DNA of 53,257 nt from an uncultured Bacteroidota bacterium. Its GTDB lineage: Bacteria; Bacteroidota; Bacteroidia; Chitinophagales; Chitinophagaceae. Position 1 is the first letter of the stretch. Each line of letters begins with the position of its first letter. This document shows, in pieces, positions 8,191 through 16,015 of the stretch. Below the pieces are notes generated by a model that worked only from the letters and a program-made list of their open reading frames with translations, made no database searches and was not told where the DNA came from. The stretch spans positions 1 to 53,257 of the forward strand of contig CAISPO010000041.1 in assembly GCA_903887415.1 (NCBI GenBank), read 5' to 3'. Both the position numbers and the translations under genes were made by a program.

Positions 8191-8559
8191 ATGGAATACC
8201 AACAGGGCAGCACCAATATTTTTAATGACGGCCACAAAGAAACCCTCCCTAATGCCACTGCAGTACTGGTACTGGGTATTATTTCTATAGTCGGGTGTTT
8301 TTGTTACGGCGTACTTGGCAGTATCTGCGGTATCATTGCGCTGGTTCTGGCCAGTAAGGATGTGAGGCGCTATAACCTGGAACCAGTGAAATACACGCCC
8401 TCATCATACAACAACCTGAAAGCAGGCAGGGTATGCGCAATCATAGGGACTATACTTTCAGTGATCACTCTTCTCTTTTTCATTGTTATGATAGCCGTTA
8501 TCGGAATCGCCGGATTCAACCATCCGGACCAGATCTTCCGCCATTATCAGAGTTATTAG
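8191..8559 (+). CDS. DUF4190-like (CCC-motif) membrane protein
   Basis: A 122-residue protein with two membrane segments: GIISIVGCFCYGVLGSICGIIALVLA and CAIIGTILSVITLLFFIVMIAVIGIAG. The small-residue-rich, cysteine-containing first segment followed by a polar loop (SKDVRRYNLEP) is typical of DUF4190/CCC-motif proteins of Bacteroidota. Function unknown. It begins 2 bp after the DUF2752 gene. Confidence 0.82.
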   Translation: MEYQQGSTNIFNDGHKETLPNATAVLVLGIISIVGCFCYGVLGSICGIIALVLASKDVRRYNLEPVKYTPSSYNNLKAGRVCAIIGTILSVITLLFFIVMIAVIGIAGFNHPDQIFRHYQSY

Positions 8560-8659
8560 GATACACTTCATTTCAAATGGGTATTAAATGTTCGCGAATT
8601 GTGTAGCTACTAACGGAGCAACCCAATGTTTTAACTGTGCCCAATTCCATCGAAGAAAA

Positions 8660-9493
8660 TCAATTCAGCAACACGAGCGCTGCATAGACGATCATTACGC
8701 CATCAGCGAGGAAGATGTATGCTTTTTCAGAGCGATGCCGGCGCAAATAAACTACAATGGCCTTTGTAATGACAGCCGTAAGCAAGGCTCCTGCAAGCCT
8801 TGATGCCAACGGATAACGCAGATACTGAATAACGCTTAGCCCACTGAACAATAAAAGGGTAAAATTAATAAGCCGGTAACTGTTCCTGAGACCGACTTTA
8901 TTGGGGAGCGTATCGATATTGTTACTTACATCAGCGCGAATATCACGGATGTCGAAAATGACACAGAGGGTGAAAATAAAGACGAGCCTTGTAGCTATTT
9001 CAACCGGGTAACCGCTGATGTTTTTTTGCCAATACAGCATGGGGAGTACCGAGGTTGCGGTGGTCCATACGCCGGCAAGCACAATGATCTTGAGCCAGCC
9101 GAAATCGCGGAGGCGCTTTTTGTCTTTAAAAGGCAGCAGTGGCAGAAAGTATGCAAAGGCAAAGGCACTGAGGGTAAAAGAAGCTAACTGCAGCACATCG
9201 GGCTGCCCCCAAAGACCGGCAACCGCCAGTATCAGGCCAACAAAGAAAAAAAGAGAATACCACTTCCTGTATGGCTGCTTTAACGGGTCGCCGGTATTGG
9301 GCCTGCGAATAATACGCGGCGTGTTATAGACTAACAGGGTACTGCCAAAGACCAGGATGTGCAACCTGCTGATAAGCAGCGGCGGGTAGCCGATAATGAG
9401 CCGCTCTGTAGCCATGCACAAGCCCAGGGCACAGCAGGCAGTATATAGGCTGGTGTACAGACAGAGGTCTGCAAAACGGGAGCATGTTCTCAC
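8660..9493 (-). CDS. UbiA-like polytopic protein with incomplete active site
   Basis: A 277-residue protein with about eight or nine hydrophobic segments and the general layout of UbiA prenyltransferases, which attach isoprenoid chains to aromatic rings in the membrane. The second Asp-rich motif is present as DIRDIRAD (D181, D184, D188). At the place of the first motif (normally N/DxxxD) the sequence is VYNTPRIIRR (55-64), without aspartate. Either this is a diverged enzyme with other metal ligands or it has lost prenyltransferase activity. The start is GTG 9493; the promoter's -7 element ends 4 bp upstream, implying a leaderless mRNA. An alternative start is Met27. Confidence 0.72.
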   Translation of the reverse strand: MRTCSRFADLCLYTSLYTACCALGLCMATERLIIGYPPLLISRLHILVFGSTLLVYNTPRIIRRPNTGDPLKQPYRKWYSLFFFVGLILAVAGLWGQPDVLQLASFTLSAFAFAYFLPLLPFKDKKRLRDFGWLKIIVLAGVWTTATSVLPMLYWQKNISGYPVEIATRLVFIFTLCVIFDIRDIRADVSNNIDTLPNKVGLRNSYRLINFTLLLFSGLSVIQYLRYPLASRLAGALLTAVITKAIVVYLRRHRSEKAYIFLADGVMIVYAALVLLN

Positions 9494-9497
9494 GGGG

Positions 9498-9529
9498 CAA
9501 AAGTAGCACCGCTAAATTCCTCCCGCAAA
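9498..9529 (-). promoter_or_regulatory. promoter TTTG-N20-TACTTTTG, leaderless
   Basis: On the minus strand TTTG (9529-9526), 20 bases, TACTTTTG (9505-9498). Only CCCC separates the -7 element from GTG 9493, so transcription would start at or within a few bases of the start codon. Confidence 0.75.
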
Positions 9530-9673
9530 AAAAATACAGTACCTTGTTCCGGAGCTTCATGGGAGCATATATTTTCAGCTTCTTATATTCGCCGGCGAAG
9601 GATCTTTAGTACCCGCCTGCATCAGAAGCCAAAATCAAATTGCTTTAGTTTCAAAACACGCCGTTTGGAGTTT

Positions 9674-10858
9674 ATGAAAGCCATTACGCGCACCATATGG
9701 TTGTTATCGTTTGTAAGCCTCTTCACAGATGTGGCCAGTGAAATGTTGTACCCGGTGATTCCTATTTATCTCAAGAGCCTTAATTTTTCAATACTTCTGA
9801 TTGGGCTGCTAGAGGGCTTTGCAGAGGCCACCGCGGGGCTGAGCAAAGGTTATTTTGGGAAGTTATCAGATAATACCGGCAAGCGGCTGCCATTTGTAAG
9901 GTTGGGCTATGCACTTAGTGCGCTGTCGAAGCCGATGATGGCTTTATTCACTTTTCCTGCGTGGTTATTCTCCGCAAGGTCGCTGGATCGGCTGGGTAAA
10001 GGGATAAGGACCGGCGCGAGGGATGCGATGCTATCAGATGAGGCCGCACCTGGGAACAAAGGAAAAGTATTCGGCTTTCACCGCGGCATGGATACGTTGG
10101 GTGCTGTGATAGGCCCGGCTATTGCACTGTTGTTCCTTTATTTTTACCCAGGAAAATATAAGATGCTGTTTTATATAGCATTTGCTCCGGGTGTTGTCTC
10201 TATCCTGTTTACTTTTTGGGTAAAAGACAAAAAAAGTGAGCCCAGGGAAAGCAAAGTAAAAACCCGCTTCCTGGATTTTATAAAATACTGGAAAGCAAGC
10301 CTGCCTGAATATAGAAAGCTGGTTGCAGGATTGTTACTATTTACATTGTTCAACAGCTCTGATATGTTCCTGATATTGAAGATAAAAGCAAATGGATTCA
10401 GTGATACCGCTGCCATTGGGGTTTATATTTTTTACAACATTGTTTACGCCTTTTTTTCCTTTCCACTGGGTAAGATAGGTGATAAAATAGGACTTAAGAA
10501 CGTATTTGTGTCTGGACTGGTGATGTTTGCGATCGTTTATTTCGGAATGGGGCTGAGTAACAATTTATACCTGATCTTCCTTTTGTTTTTCATCTATGGC
10601 GTTTATGCAGCGGCTACAGACGGCATCAGCAAGGCCTGGATCTCGAACATCAGCGACAGAAAAGATACAGCTACCGCCATTGGTACCTATACGGGCTTTC
10701 AGAGTATCTGCGCTTTACTCGCTAGTAGCCTGGCCGGGCTTGTATGGTATTCCTTCGGGCCTGTGGCTTTGTTCATCAGCACAGGTTCACTTACGGTGAT
10801 CATTATTGGGTACTTCCTGGCAGTCGTGGGCAAACCGGGCAAGATCGAAACACAATAA
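9674..10858 (+). CDS. MFS transporter
   Basis: A 394-residue inner-membrane protein with about 12 membrane helices and major facilitator motifs: SLFTDVASEMLYPVIPIYL in helix 1, a motif A-like GYFGKLSDNTGKRLPFV loop after helix 2, and RLGKGIRTGARDAML after helix 4, a block seen in a subgroup close to drug/metabolite exporters. The substrate is not evident. I chose ATG 9674 over the TTG at 9665 because TTTG there looks like part of an upstream signal and the protein then begins MKAITRTIW, normal for the family. Confidence 0.88.
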   Translation: MKAITRTIWLLSFVSLFTDVASEMLYPVIPIYLKSLNFSILLIGLLEGFAEATAGLSKGYFGKLSDNTGKRLPFVRLGYALSALSKPMMALFTFPAWLFSARSLDRLGKGIRTGARDAMLSDEAAPGNKGKVFGFHRGMDTLGAVIGPAIALLFLYFYPGKYKMLFYIAFAPGVVSILFTFWVKDKKSEPRESKVKTRFLDFIKYWKASLPEYRKLVAGLLLFTLFNSSDMFLILKIKANGFSDTAAIGVYIFYNIVYAFFSFPLGKIGDKIGLKNVFVSGLVMFAIVYFGMGLSNNLYLIFLLFFIYGVYAAATDGISKAWISNISDRKDTATAIGTYTGFQSICALLASSLAGLVWYSFGPVALFISTGSLTVIIIGYFLAVVGKPGKIETQ

Positions 10859-10912
10859 ACAGAAGGTATCTGCCGTTAGTAGATAGTTCTTAAACCCTAA
10901 ACTGCCCTATCA

Positions 10913-10981
10913 ATGAAAAAGATCCTGCTTATCCTGATATTTATTTATATCGTTGTCATGTCGTTGGCGCTTATTGTATAG
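10913..10981 (+). CDS. possible 22-residue membrane peptide
   Basis: An ATG at 10913 opens a 22-codon frame ending TAG 10979-10981: MKKILLILIFIYIVVMSLAL plus IV. It is a lysine-headed single hydrophobic helix, the form of many bacterial small membrane proteins. It lies 54 bp after the MFS transporter on the same strand and could share its transcript. There is no other supporting evidence, and short hydrophobic frames arise by chance. Confidence 0.35.
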   Translation: MKKILLILIFIYIVVMSLALIV

Positions 10982-11050
10982 CGATCAACATTTTTCTGCG
11001 GAGGTATGCAGCCTACGAATACATCAATATTTTTTATCGTAATTTTTACA

Positions 11051-11058
11051 TAGTTTTG
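11051..11058 (+). promoter_or_regulatory. -7 element TAGTTTTG
   Basis: TAGTTTTG fits the -7 consensus and lies 24 bp before ATG 11083. The -33 position (about 11028-11031) is only AT-rich, so the assignment is moderate. Confidence 0.45.
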
Positions 11059-11082
11059 TCGTAAGAAAAGCCGCTGCTATAT

Positions 11083-11589
11083 ATGCGTTCACTTACAAAA
11101 TTACTATCTGCTATTTGCCTGGTTGCCATTGCAGTTTGCTTAACTATCACAAACATTTCCTGCAACCGGCTCAGCAAATGCGGAACGGGGACGTGCGCAA
11201 ACGGCGGGGTTTGTGACAACGAAACCTGCACCTGCCCTGCAGGCTACCAGGGAAGCACTTGCCAGACTGTTTCGCGCAATGCATTCCTGGGGAACTGGAG
11301 TGCTTCAGAAAATGGCAGTGAAACTCAAGGAGCGCAATATCCTGTCAGTATCTTAGAGAGCAAACAGGCTGTTAATGATATTATCATCACTAATTTTTTG
11401 AATCACTTCACGGATCCGGTAAACGCTTATGTAATCAACGACAGCCTGTTCATTCCCTACCAGAAGTTGGACGGCTATACTATACAGGGCAATGGGTGCC
11501 TGCTGACAAATCGTACAATAGTTATCAGCTATGTTGAAACTACGCTCCTTAGTAATTTAATTGTTGCGGGAGTGATAACATTGCGGTAA
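11083..11589 (+). CDS. EGF-like lipoprotein, copy A
   Basis: A 168-residue protein with an N-terminal hydrophobic segment and a possible lipid-attachment cysteine (TNISC, Cys27), followed by one EGF-like module. Cysteines 33, 38, 44, 49, 51 and 60 have the C-x4-C-x5-C-x4-C-x-C-x8-C spacing, with the CANGGVC and CTCPAGYQGSTC signatures. The remaining about 105 residues (GNWSASENG onward) resemble the small beta-rich domain of lipocalin-like Bacteroidota lipoproteins. The next gene encodes a paralogue with identical cysteine positions. EGF modules usually mediate binding; the partner is unknown. Confidence 0.8.
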   Translation: MRSLTKLLSAICLVAIAVCLTITNISCNRLSKCGTGTCANGGVCDNETCTCPAGYQGSTCQTVSRNAFLGNWSASENGSETQGAQYPVSILESKQAVNDIIITNFLNHFTDPVNAYVINDSLFIPYQKLDGYTIQGNGCLLTNRTIVISYVETTLLSNLIVAGVITLR

Positions 11590-11613
11590 AGATGGTCTTT
11601 TCATAATTATCGA

Positions 11614-11621
11614 TATCTTTG
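11614..11621 (+). promoter_or_regulatory. -7 element TATCTTTG inside an inverted repeat
   Basis: A consensus -7 element 20 bp before ATG 11642. It is framed by AATTATC (11605-11611) and GATAATT (11621-11627), which could be an operator or a short stem. The -33 region is weak. Confidence 0.45.
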
Positions 11622-11641
11622 ATAATTAATATTCCGTAGCG

Positions 11642-12151
11642 ATGAGCTCTTTTGTGAAGTCATTAGTTGTCGTTTGTTTTGTGCTGTTTGCCGCCGGTGT
11701 TATGCTGACACCCTTCTCGTGCAAATCCGGCGCTAAATGCAGCTTGTCGGGATGTGTGAATGGCGGCGTATGCAATAACGGTAAGTGTACCTGCCCCGTG
11801 GGCTACGAGGGAGATCGCTGCCAGACAATGGCACGGGACGCCTACATTGGCAACTGGACGGTATATGACACAGACACCGTGCACCAGGGAAAAAACTACA
11901 CGGTAGGTATTACTTCCGTCTCCACTGCCGCCAATGAAGTTGTAATAAAGAACCTTTTGAATTTCTATGGCCTGAACCTGAATGCATATGTGCTCAATGA
12001 CAGCCTGATCATCCCTTACCAGTTATGGGCGGGCGCTTCAATGCAAGGAACCGGGTATCGCGGTAAAAATAATACAATTGTGATCAACTACATTTTCACT
12101 TATGTAAACATTAATTTACCGGTGCAGGGCGTAACCACACTGCACCCATAG
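11642..12151 (+). CDS. EGF-like lipoprotein, copy B
   Basis: A 169-residue paralogue of the preceding protein with the same plan: hydrophobic signal with TPFSC (Cys27), EGF module with cysteines at exactly the same positions (33, 38, 44, 49, 51, 60; CVNGGVC, CTCPVGYEGDRC), and a C-terminal domain starting GNWTVYDTD. Conserved stretches such as NAYVLNDSLIIPYQ (copy A: NAYVINDSLFIPYQ) show a tandem duplication followed by divergence. It has its own -7 element. Both copies are probably outer-membrane lipoproteins of unknown ligand. The gene meets the carboxylase gene end to end 17 bp later. Confidence 0.8.
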   Translation: MSSFVKSLVVVCFVLFAAGVMLTPFSCKSGAKCSLSGCVNGGVCNNGKCTCPVGYEGDRCQTMARDAYIGNWTVYDTDTVHQGKNYTVGITSVSTAANEVVIKNLLNFYGLNLNAYVLNDSLIIPYQLWAGASMQGTGYRGKNNTIVINYIFTYVNINLPVQGVTTLHP

Positions 12152-12168
12152 AGCCTTTCAGCAAATTA

Positions 12169-13710
12169 TCATAGAGGTATATTGCCATGCTTGCGTTTGG
12201 GCATTTTTACCACTTTATGCTCCAGCATTTTAAAACCTTTTAACAGCTTGCTGCGGGTTTCAGCCGGCATTATCACCTCATCGATGAAGCCCCTTGCGGC
12301 AGCGCCGTAAGGGTTAGCAAACTTCTCAATATACTCCGCTTCTTTTTCTTTCAACTTGGCATCATGATCGGCAGCGGTTGAGATTTCTTTTTTGAAAATG
12401 ATCTCTGCCGCGCCTTTCGCACCCATTACTGCTATCTCCGCGGTAGGCCATGCGTAGTTGAGGTCTGCGCCAATGTGCTTTGAGTTCATCACATCGTATG
12501 CTCCGCCATATGCCTTACGTGTTATGACGGTTACTTTGGGCACTGTAGCCTCGCTAAGGGCGTATAACAGTTTGGCACCGTTAATAATTATACCGTTCCA
12601 TTCCTGGTCTGTACCGGGCAGGAAGCCGGGAACATCTACTAGCACCAGCAAAGGGATATTGAACGCATCGCAGAAACGCACGAAGCGCGCACCTTTTTTG
12701 CTCGAATTAATATCGAGCACACCTGCGAGGTATGCTGGCTGGTTGGCAACCACACCTATGCTGCGGCCACCTATGCGCGCAAAGCCTACCACAATGTTTT
12801 CGGCATATTCTTTATGCACTTCCAGGAAGGAGTCTGTATCAGCAAGCTCGGCGATCACTTCTTTTATATCGTAAGGCTGATTGGGGTTGGCAGGTATTAT
12901 ATTATTCAGCGCTGGCCTGGCCTCATCTCCAGGTTCGTATGCATAAACAGGAGCATCTTCCTCGCAGTTCTGCGGCATGTACGAGAGCAGGCGCTTTATG
13001 TTTTCTATGCACTCTAGTTCGTTGGCACACGCAAAGTGTGTAACGCCAGACTTTGACGCATGGGCATGCGCGCCGCCAAGCTCTTCGCTCGTCACATTTT
13101 CATGAGTCACCGTCTTTACCACATTGGGGCCGGTAACAAACATATAGGATGTATGCTCGACCATGAGAATAAAGTCTGTTATGGCCGGGGAGTACACTGC
13201 CCCGCCCGCGCACGGGCCCATGACAGCGGATATTTGCGGGATTACACCCGATGACTGCACATTGCGATAAAAAATATCGGCATAGCCACCCAGCGACACT
13301 ACGCCCTCCTGTATGCGGGCGCCACCGCTATCGTTGAGGCCGATAACGGGAGCGCCATTCTGCATGGCAAGATCCATGATCTTCACTATCTTCTCCGCAT
13401 GAGTTTCAGAGAGGCTGCCGCCAAAGACCGTGAAGTCCTGGGAAAAGACATAGGTAAGCCTGCCGTTTATAGTGCCATATCCGGTCACCACCCCATCGCC
13501 GAGATATACCTCATTCTCCATACCGAAATCACGGCTGCGGTGGGTAACGAGCTTTCCTATTTCTTCAAAAGACCCTTCATCGAGCAATAACTGCAGGCGC
13601 TCGCGCGCTGTGAGCTTTCCTTTTTTATGCTGGCTTGCTATACGTTCATCACCACCGCCTTTCAGGGCTGCTTCGGTTTTTTGTTTTAATACCGCTATTT
13701 TGTCGATCAT
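12169..13710 (-). CDS. acyl-CoA carboxylase beta subunit (carboxyltransferase)
   Basis: A 513-residue biotin-dependent carboxyltransferase subunit of the propionyl-CoA carboxylase beta / methylmalonyl-CoA decarboxylase alpha family. It has the crotonase-like N half ([33 protein letters not shown]) and C half ([45 protein letters not shown]), the latter including the oxyanion glycine pairs. It moves a carboxyl group between carboxybiotin and an acyl-CoA, most likely propionyl-CoA. No biotin carboxylase or carrier gene is adjacent, so the partner subunit is encoded elsewhere. The promoter ends 5 bp before the ATG, predicting a nearly leaderless mRNA. Confidence 0.93.
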   Translation of the reverse strand: MIDKIAVLKQKTEAALKGGGDERIASQHKKGKLTARERLQLLLDEGSFEEIGKLVTHRSRDFGMENEVYLGDGVVTGYGTINGRLTYVFSQDFTVFGGSLSETHAEKIVKIMDLAMQNGAPVIGLNDSGGARIQEGVVSLGGYADIFYRNVQSSGVIPQISAVMGPCAGGAVYSPAITDFILMVEHTSYMFVTGPNVVKTVTHENVTSEELGGAHAHASKSGVTHFACANELECIENIKRLLSYMPQNCEEDAPVYAYEPGDEARPALNNIIPANPNQPYDIKEVIAELADTDSFLEVHKEYAENIVVGFARIGGRSIGVVANQPAYLAGVLDINSSKKGARFVRFCDAFNIPLLVLVDVPGFLPGTDQEWNGIIINGAKLLYALSEATVPKVTVITRKAYGGAYDVMNSKHIGADLNYAWPTAEIAVMGAKGAAEIIFKKEISTAADHDAKLKEKEAEYIEKFANPYGAAARGFIDEVIMPAETRSKLLKGFKMLEHKVVKMPKRKHGNIPL

Positions 13711-13715
13711 GGGGG

Positions 13716-13747
13716 CAAACTTATAGAAAAAACCCCAAACCCCTAAA
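13716..13747 (-). promoter_or_regulatory. promoter TTTA-N20-TAAGTTTG, leaderless
   Basis: On the minus strand TTTA (13747-13744), 20 bases, TAAGTTTG (13723-13716). Only five C residues lie between the -7 element and ATG 13710. Confidence 0.68.
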
Positions 13748-13799
13748 GAGGCTTACTCGTGTTGTATAATTGTTGTTACGGCTACGGGCTTTTTCATAG

Positions 13800-14429
13800 C
13801 TATTTGTATCTATATCCTATTTTCCAGCCAAGGGAAATGGATGGTGAAATACCGTGGGCTGACGAATTGGTAAAATTATCAATGAAGCCTTCGTGCCAAT
13901 GATAGAGATCTGCAATTTGGTCGCTGGTCAGGTTGTTATTCACTACCCGGTAGCGGATACCAATACCACAATAGGCGTCCATGTAGTAAGAGCGTGCACG
14001 CGTAGCTGTAAAACCAATTTTCAGGTTCAAAATATTCACGAATTTGTAAACGGAATAATCCAGATTCTTCATAACGCTTTTGAGGCTGTCATTTGCTGTA
14101 TAAACCTGCCTTTTATATGCATACTCGATAGCGAGATAGGATTTCTCTTCCATTTTCCCATCTTTAAACTCATTGTTCAGATAGCATTTTGCATCGGCCT
14201 TGCCCATGAAACCGTTGGTGTAAAAATTGCCTGCTTCGAGCGTCATTGAAAAACGGTTGTATAGCCTGAATTCAGTGCCAGCTGTGAGACCGGACGCATA
14301 ACCGCCATCTATAAGCTGGCATGGCATTATGTAAATAGCAAACGGTGGTTTCAGGCTGTCAGTGCCGCGGGCAAGGCATTGACCAGCAAGAGCCCACAGA
14401 ATCAAAATAAAGAAACAAGCCTTATTCAC
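13800..14429 (-). CDS. small outer-membrane beta-barrel-like protein
   Basis: A 209-residue exported protein (signal peptide ending near CLARG). The mature region shows alternating hydrophobic/polar strands and an aromatic-rich C-terminus (SISLGWKIGYRYK), the pattern of small outer-membrane barrels such as DUF3575-type proteins. I cannot assign a family with certainty. The start is GTG 14429: a stop codon lies just upstream in frame and no ATG is near. The gene stands alone between the carboxylase gene and a pseudogene remnant. Confidence 0.62.
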   Translation of the reverse strand: MNKACFFILILWALAGQCLARGTDSLKPPFAIYIMPCQLIDGGYASGLTAGTEFRLYNRFSMTLEAGNFYTNGFMGKADAKCYLNNEFKDGKMEEKSYLAIEYAYKRQVYTANDSLKSVMKNLDYSVYKFVNILNLKIGFTATRARSYYMDAYCGIGIRYRVVNNNLTSDQIADLYHWHEGFIDNFTNSSAHGISPSISLGWKIGYRYK

Positions 14430-14551
14430 GCATCAGGAATTATATATGTCCGTGTTTAATGCAAAGCTAAGACCAAAATCATAAAACGATCATAAAATCG
14501 ACTGTGATCAGGCACTTTATGGTAACTTGCAGGGACTATTTTCACGATTCC

Positions 14552-14703
14552 ATAAATCGAATGTACCTATTGCTTGTATTTACCGTTGGCTTCTATGTAA
14601 GTCACGCACAATAGCTCGCTACAGCGCCGATGATGTGATTCACCGCTGCTCATCAAAAGACAGGCTTTTTATTGTGAACTTCCTTAAGGCAACAACAAAC
14701 TGA
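14552..14703 (+). pseudogene. decayed 5' fragment of a TlpA-like thioredoxin gene
   Basis: This stretch is a degenerate copy of the first about 45 codons of the intact gene at 15313. The fragment reads NRMYLLLVFTVGFYVSHAQ where the intact protein has RRIYLLLVLTVCSFATRAQ, and after a 1-nt deletion YSADDVIHRCSSKDRLFIVNF against YSADAIIHRCSSKDTLYIVNF. The start codon is ATA (14552-14554) instead of ATG, and TAG follows the signal peptide. The similarity ends just before the WATWC active site. About 35 nt upstream (TATGGTAACTTGCA versus TATGGTAAATTGCA) is duplicated too. Confidence 0.85.
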
Positions 14704-14704
14704 T

Positions 14705-15205
14705 CTATTTGCTGAGCGCACCTTCTATGCCATCGTCCATGGTGGTGCCTGTGGCGAGGGCTGCTGCCATCTTTACCATTTCTACCATCTTGCCATGCTT
14801 TGTATTCCAATAATAGCCATCATGAAAAGCTACCTTGATAACGCTGACAGCGGGATCGTCAACACCTTCGGTAAACCATATTTTTGCAATGGGATTCCAT
14901 AATTCCTTTATTTTTTCTTTGTCGGCTGATATGCTGGCGGTGCAATGCAGCAACATAAACTTGTCTGTGCCTTCGGCAAAAAGCAAGTCCACCTTATCAT
15001 CATGATGAATCGCCTTGTTCTTGCTGCTGTTCCTATCAGACAGGAACCAGAGATTTCCTTCATCATCAACTTTTTGCGATGACATGGGCCTGGATTCCAT
15101 TTTGTTGTCTTTGTAGGTGCAAAACATGCATGTTTTGATATCACCGGCCAATTCCTGGATCTTTTCTACAGCTTCCGAATTTCTAAGATCTTTTACGTCT
15201 CCCAT
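14705..15205 (-). CDS. pyridoxamine 5'-phosphate oxidase-fold protein (general stress protein 26-like)
   Basis: A 166-residue protein of the split-barrel flavin-binding fold: CMFCTYKDNKMESRPMSSQKVD, LWFLSDRNSSKNKAI, and ISADKEKIKELWNPIAKIWFTEG, the last being typical of the Gsp26/Pyrid_ox_like branch. Members bind FMN or FAD and are often stress-associated; the reaction is not known. It lies on the opposite strand between the truncated and the intact TlpA-like genes, and its stop codon is 1 bp from the end of the pseudogene frame. Confidence 0.88.
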   Translation of the reverse strand: MGDVKDLRNSEAVEKIQELAGDIKTCMFCTYKDNKMESRPMSSQKVDDEGNLWFLSDRNSSKNKAIHHDDKVDLLFAEGTDKFMLLHCTASISADKEKIKELWNPIAKIWFTEGVDDPAVSVIKVAFHDGYYWNTKHGKMVEMVKMAAALATGTTMDDGIEGALSK

Positions 15206-15312
15206 AATTTTTTTTTATGCTACACTTATCAAAATCATGCCAATCTTTTTACAATTTATTACCAGTACCTATCGGGCATATTATGGTAAATTGCACCCTT
15301 ATTCACTAACCC

Positions 15313-15792
15313 ATGAGACGAATATATCTGTTGCTCGTATTAACCGTTTGTTCCTTTGCTACCCGCGCGCAGATAGCGCCATACAGCGCAGATGCTATTA
15401 TTCACCGGTGTTCGTCTAAAGACACACTGTATATAGTTAACTTCTGGGCTACATGGTGTATGCCCTGTGTGGCAGAGCTGCCAGAGTTCAACAAACTGCA
15501 AAGCAGGTATGCAGGCGCACCCGTAAAGGTGCTGCTGGTGAGCCTTGATTTTAAAGGAGATAATACTTTTAAGCTGGAAGGGTTTATTCAGAAGAAGAAT
15601 ATAACCCCGGAAGTGGTGTGGCTATCGGATACAGATCCTAATGTGTTCCTGCCTAAAATAGATAAGTCGTGGGAAGGGTCTATACCTGCTACGGTGATCG
15701 TGCATCCGGGCAAGCAGTTCAAGAAGTTTATTGAGGGGTCTGTCACGGAGCGGGAAGTGAGCAAGATAGCGGATAAGGTGCTGGCGGAGTGA
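15313..15792 (+). CDS. TlpA-family thiol:disulfide oxidoreductase
   Basis: A 159-residue exported thioredoxin-fold protein. The signal peptide (LLLVLTVCSFATRAQ) places it in the periplasm. The active site is WATWCMPC (Cys49, Cys52), followed by the TlpA-typical AELPEFNKL and the cis-proline region SIPATVIVHPGKQF. Such proteins reduce disulfides in exported proteins or cytochrome-maturation partners. A decayed partial copy lies 760 bp upstream in the same orientation. Confidence 0.9.
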   Translation: MRRIYLLLVLTVCSFATRAQIAPYSADAIIHRCSSKDTLYIVNFWATWCMPCVAELPEFNKLQSRYAGAPVKVLLVSLDFKGDNTFKLEGFIQKKNITPEVVWLSDTDPNVFLPKIDKSWEGSIPATVIVHPGKQFKKFIEGSVTEREVSKIADKVLAE

Positions 15793-15804
15793 ACGTGTGT
15801 ATAT

Positions 15805-15960
15805 TGCTATTACACCCTTTCAGGGCTTGCCTGGTTCGGTTTATGGTATCGAGGGGCCTCACCCTCGCTGATATATTTCTCCCTCTCAGGGCTGTCCGGC
15901 GCCAGTCAATTTTCCTCGGGGCGTTGCCACCGACGGCTTCCTTCGCTCTTTCTTGACATC
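15805..15960. repeat. degenerate intergenic repeat, two related halves
   Basis: Two similar segments, CACCCTTTCAGGGCTTGCC (near 15815-15833) and CTCCCTCTCAGGGCTGTCC (near 15880-15898), lie about 65 bp apart, each with a small CCCT/AGGG hairpin, followed by CGGGGCGTTGCCACCGACGG. This resembles dispersed REP-like intergenic sequence in Bacteroidota. No coding frame is evident. Confidence 0.4.
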
Positions 15961-15974
15961 CCCAAATAATGTGC

Positions 15975-16006
15975 TTTAACTTTTAGCTCGCGACCATTTA
16001 CTTTTG
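15975..16006 (+). promoter_or_regulatory. promoter TTTA-N20-TACTTTTG, near-leaderless
   Basis: TTTA (15975-15978), 20 bases, TACTTTTG (15999-16006). ATG 16016 is 9 bp downstream. The TTG codon at 16004 that would lengthen the reading frame is part of the -7 element, so ATG 16016 must be the start. Confidence 0.68.
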
Positions 16007-16015
16007 TGCCGACTA

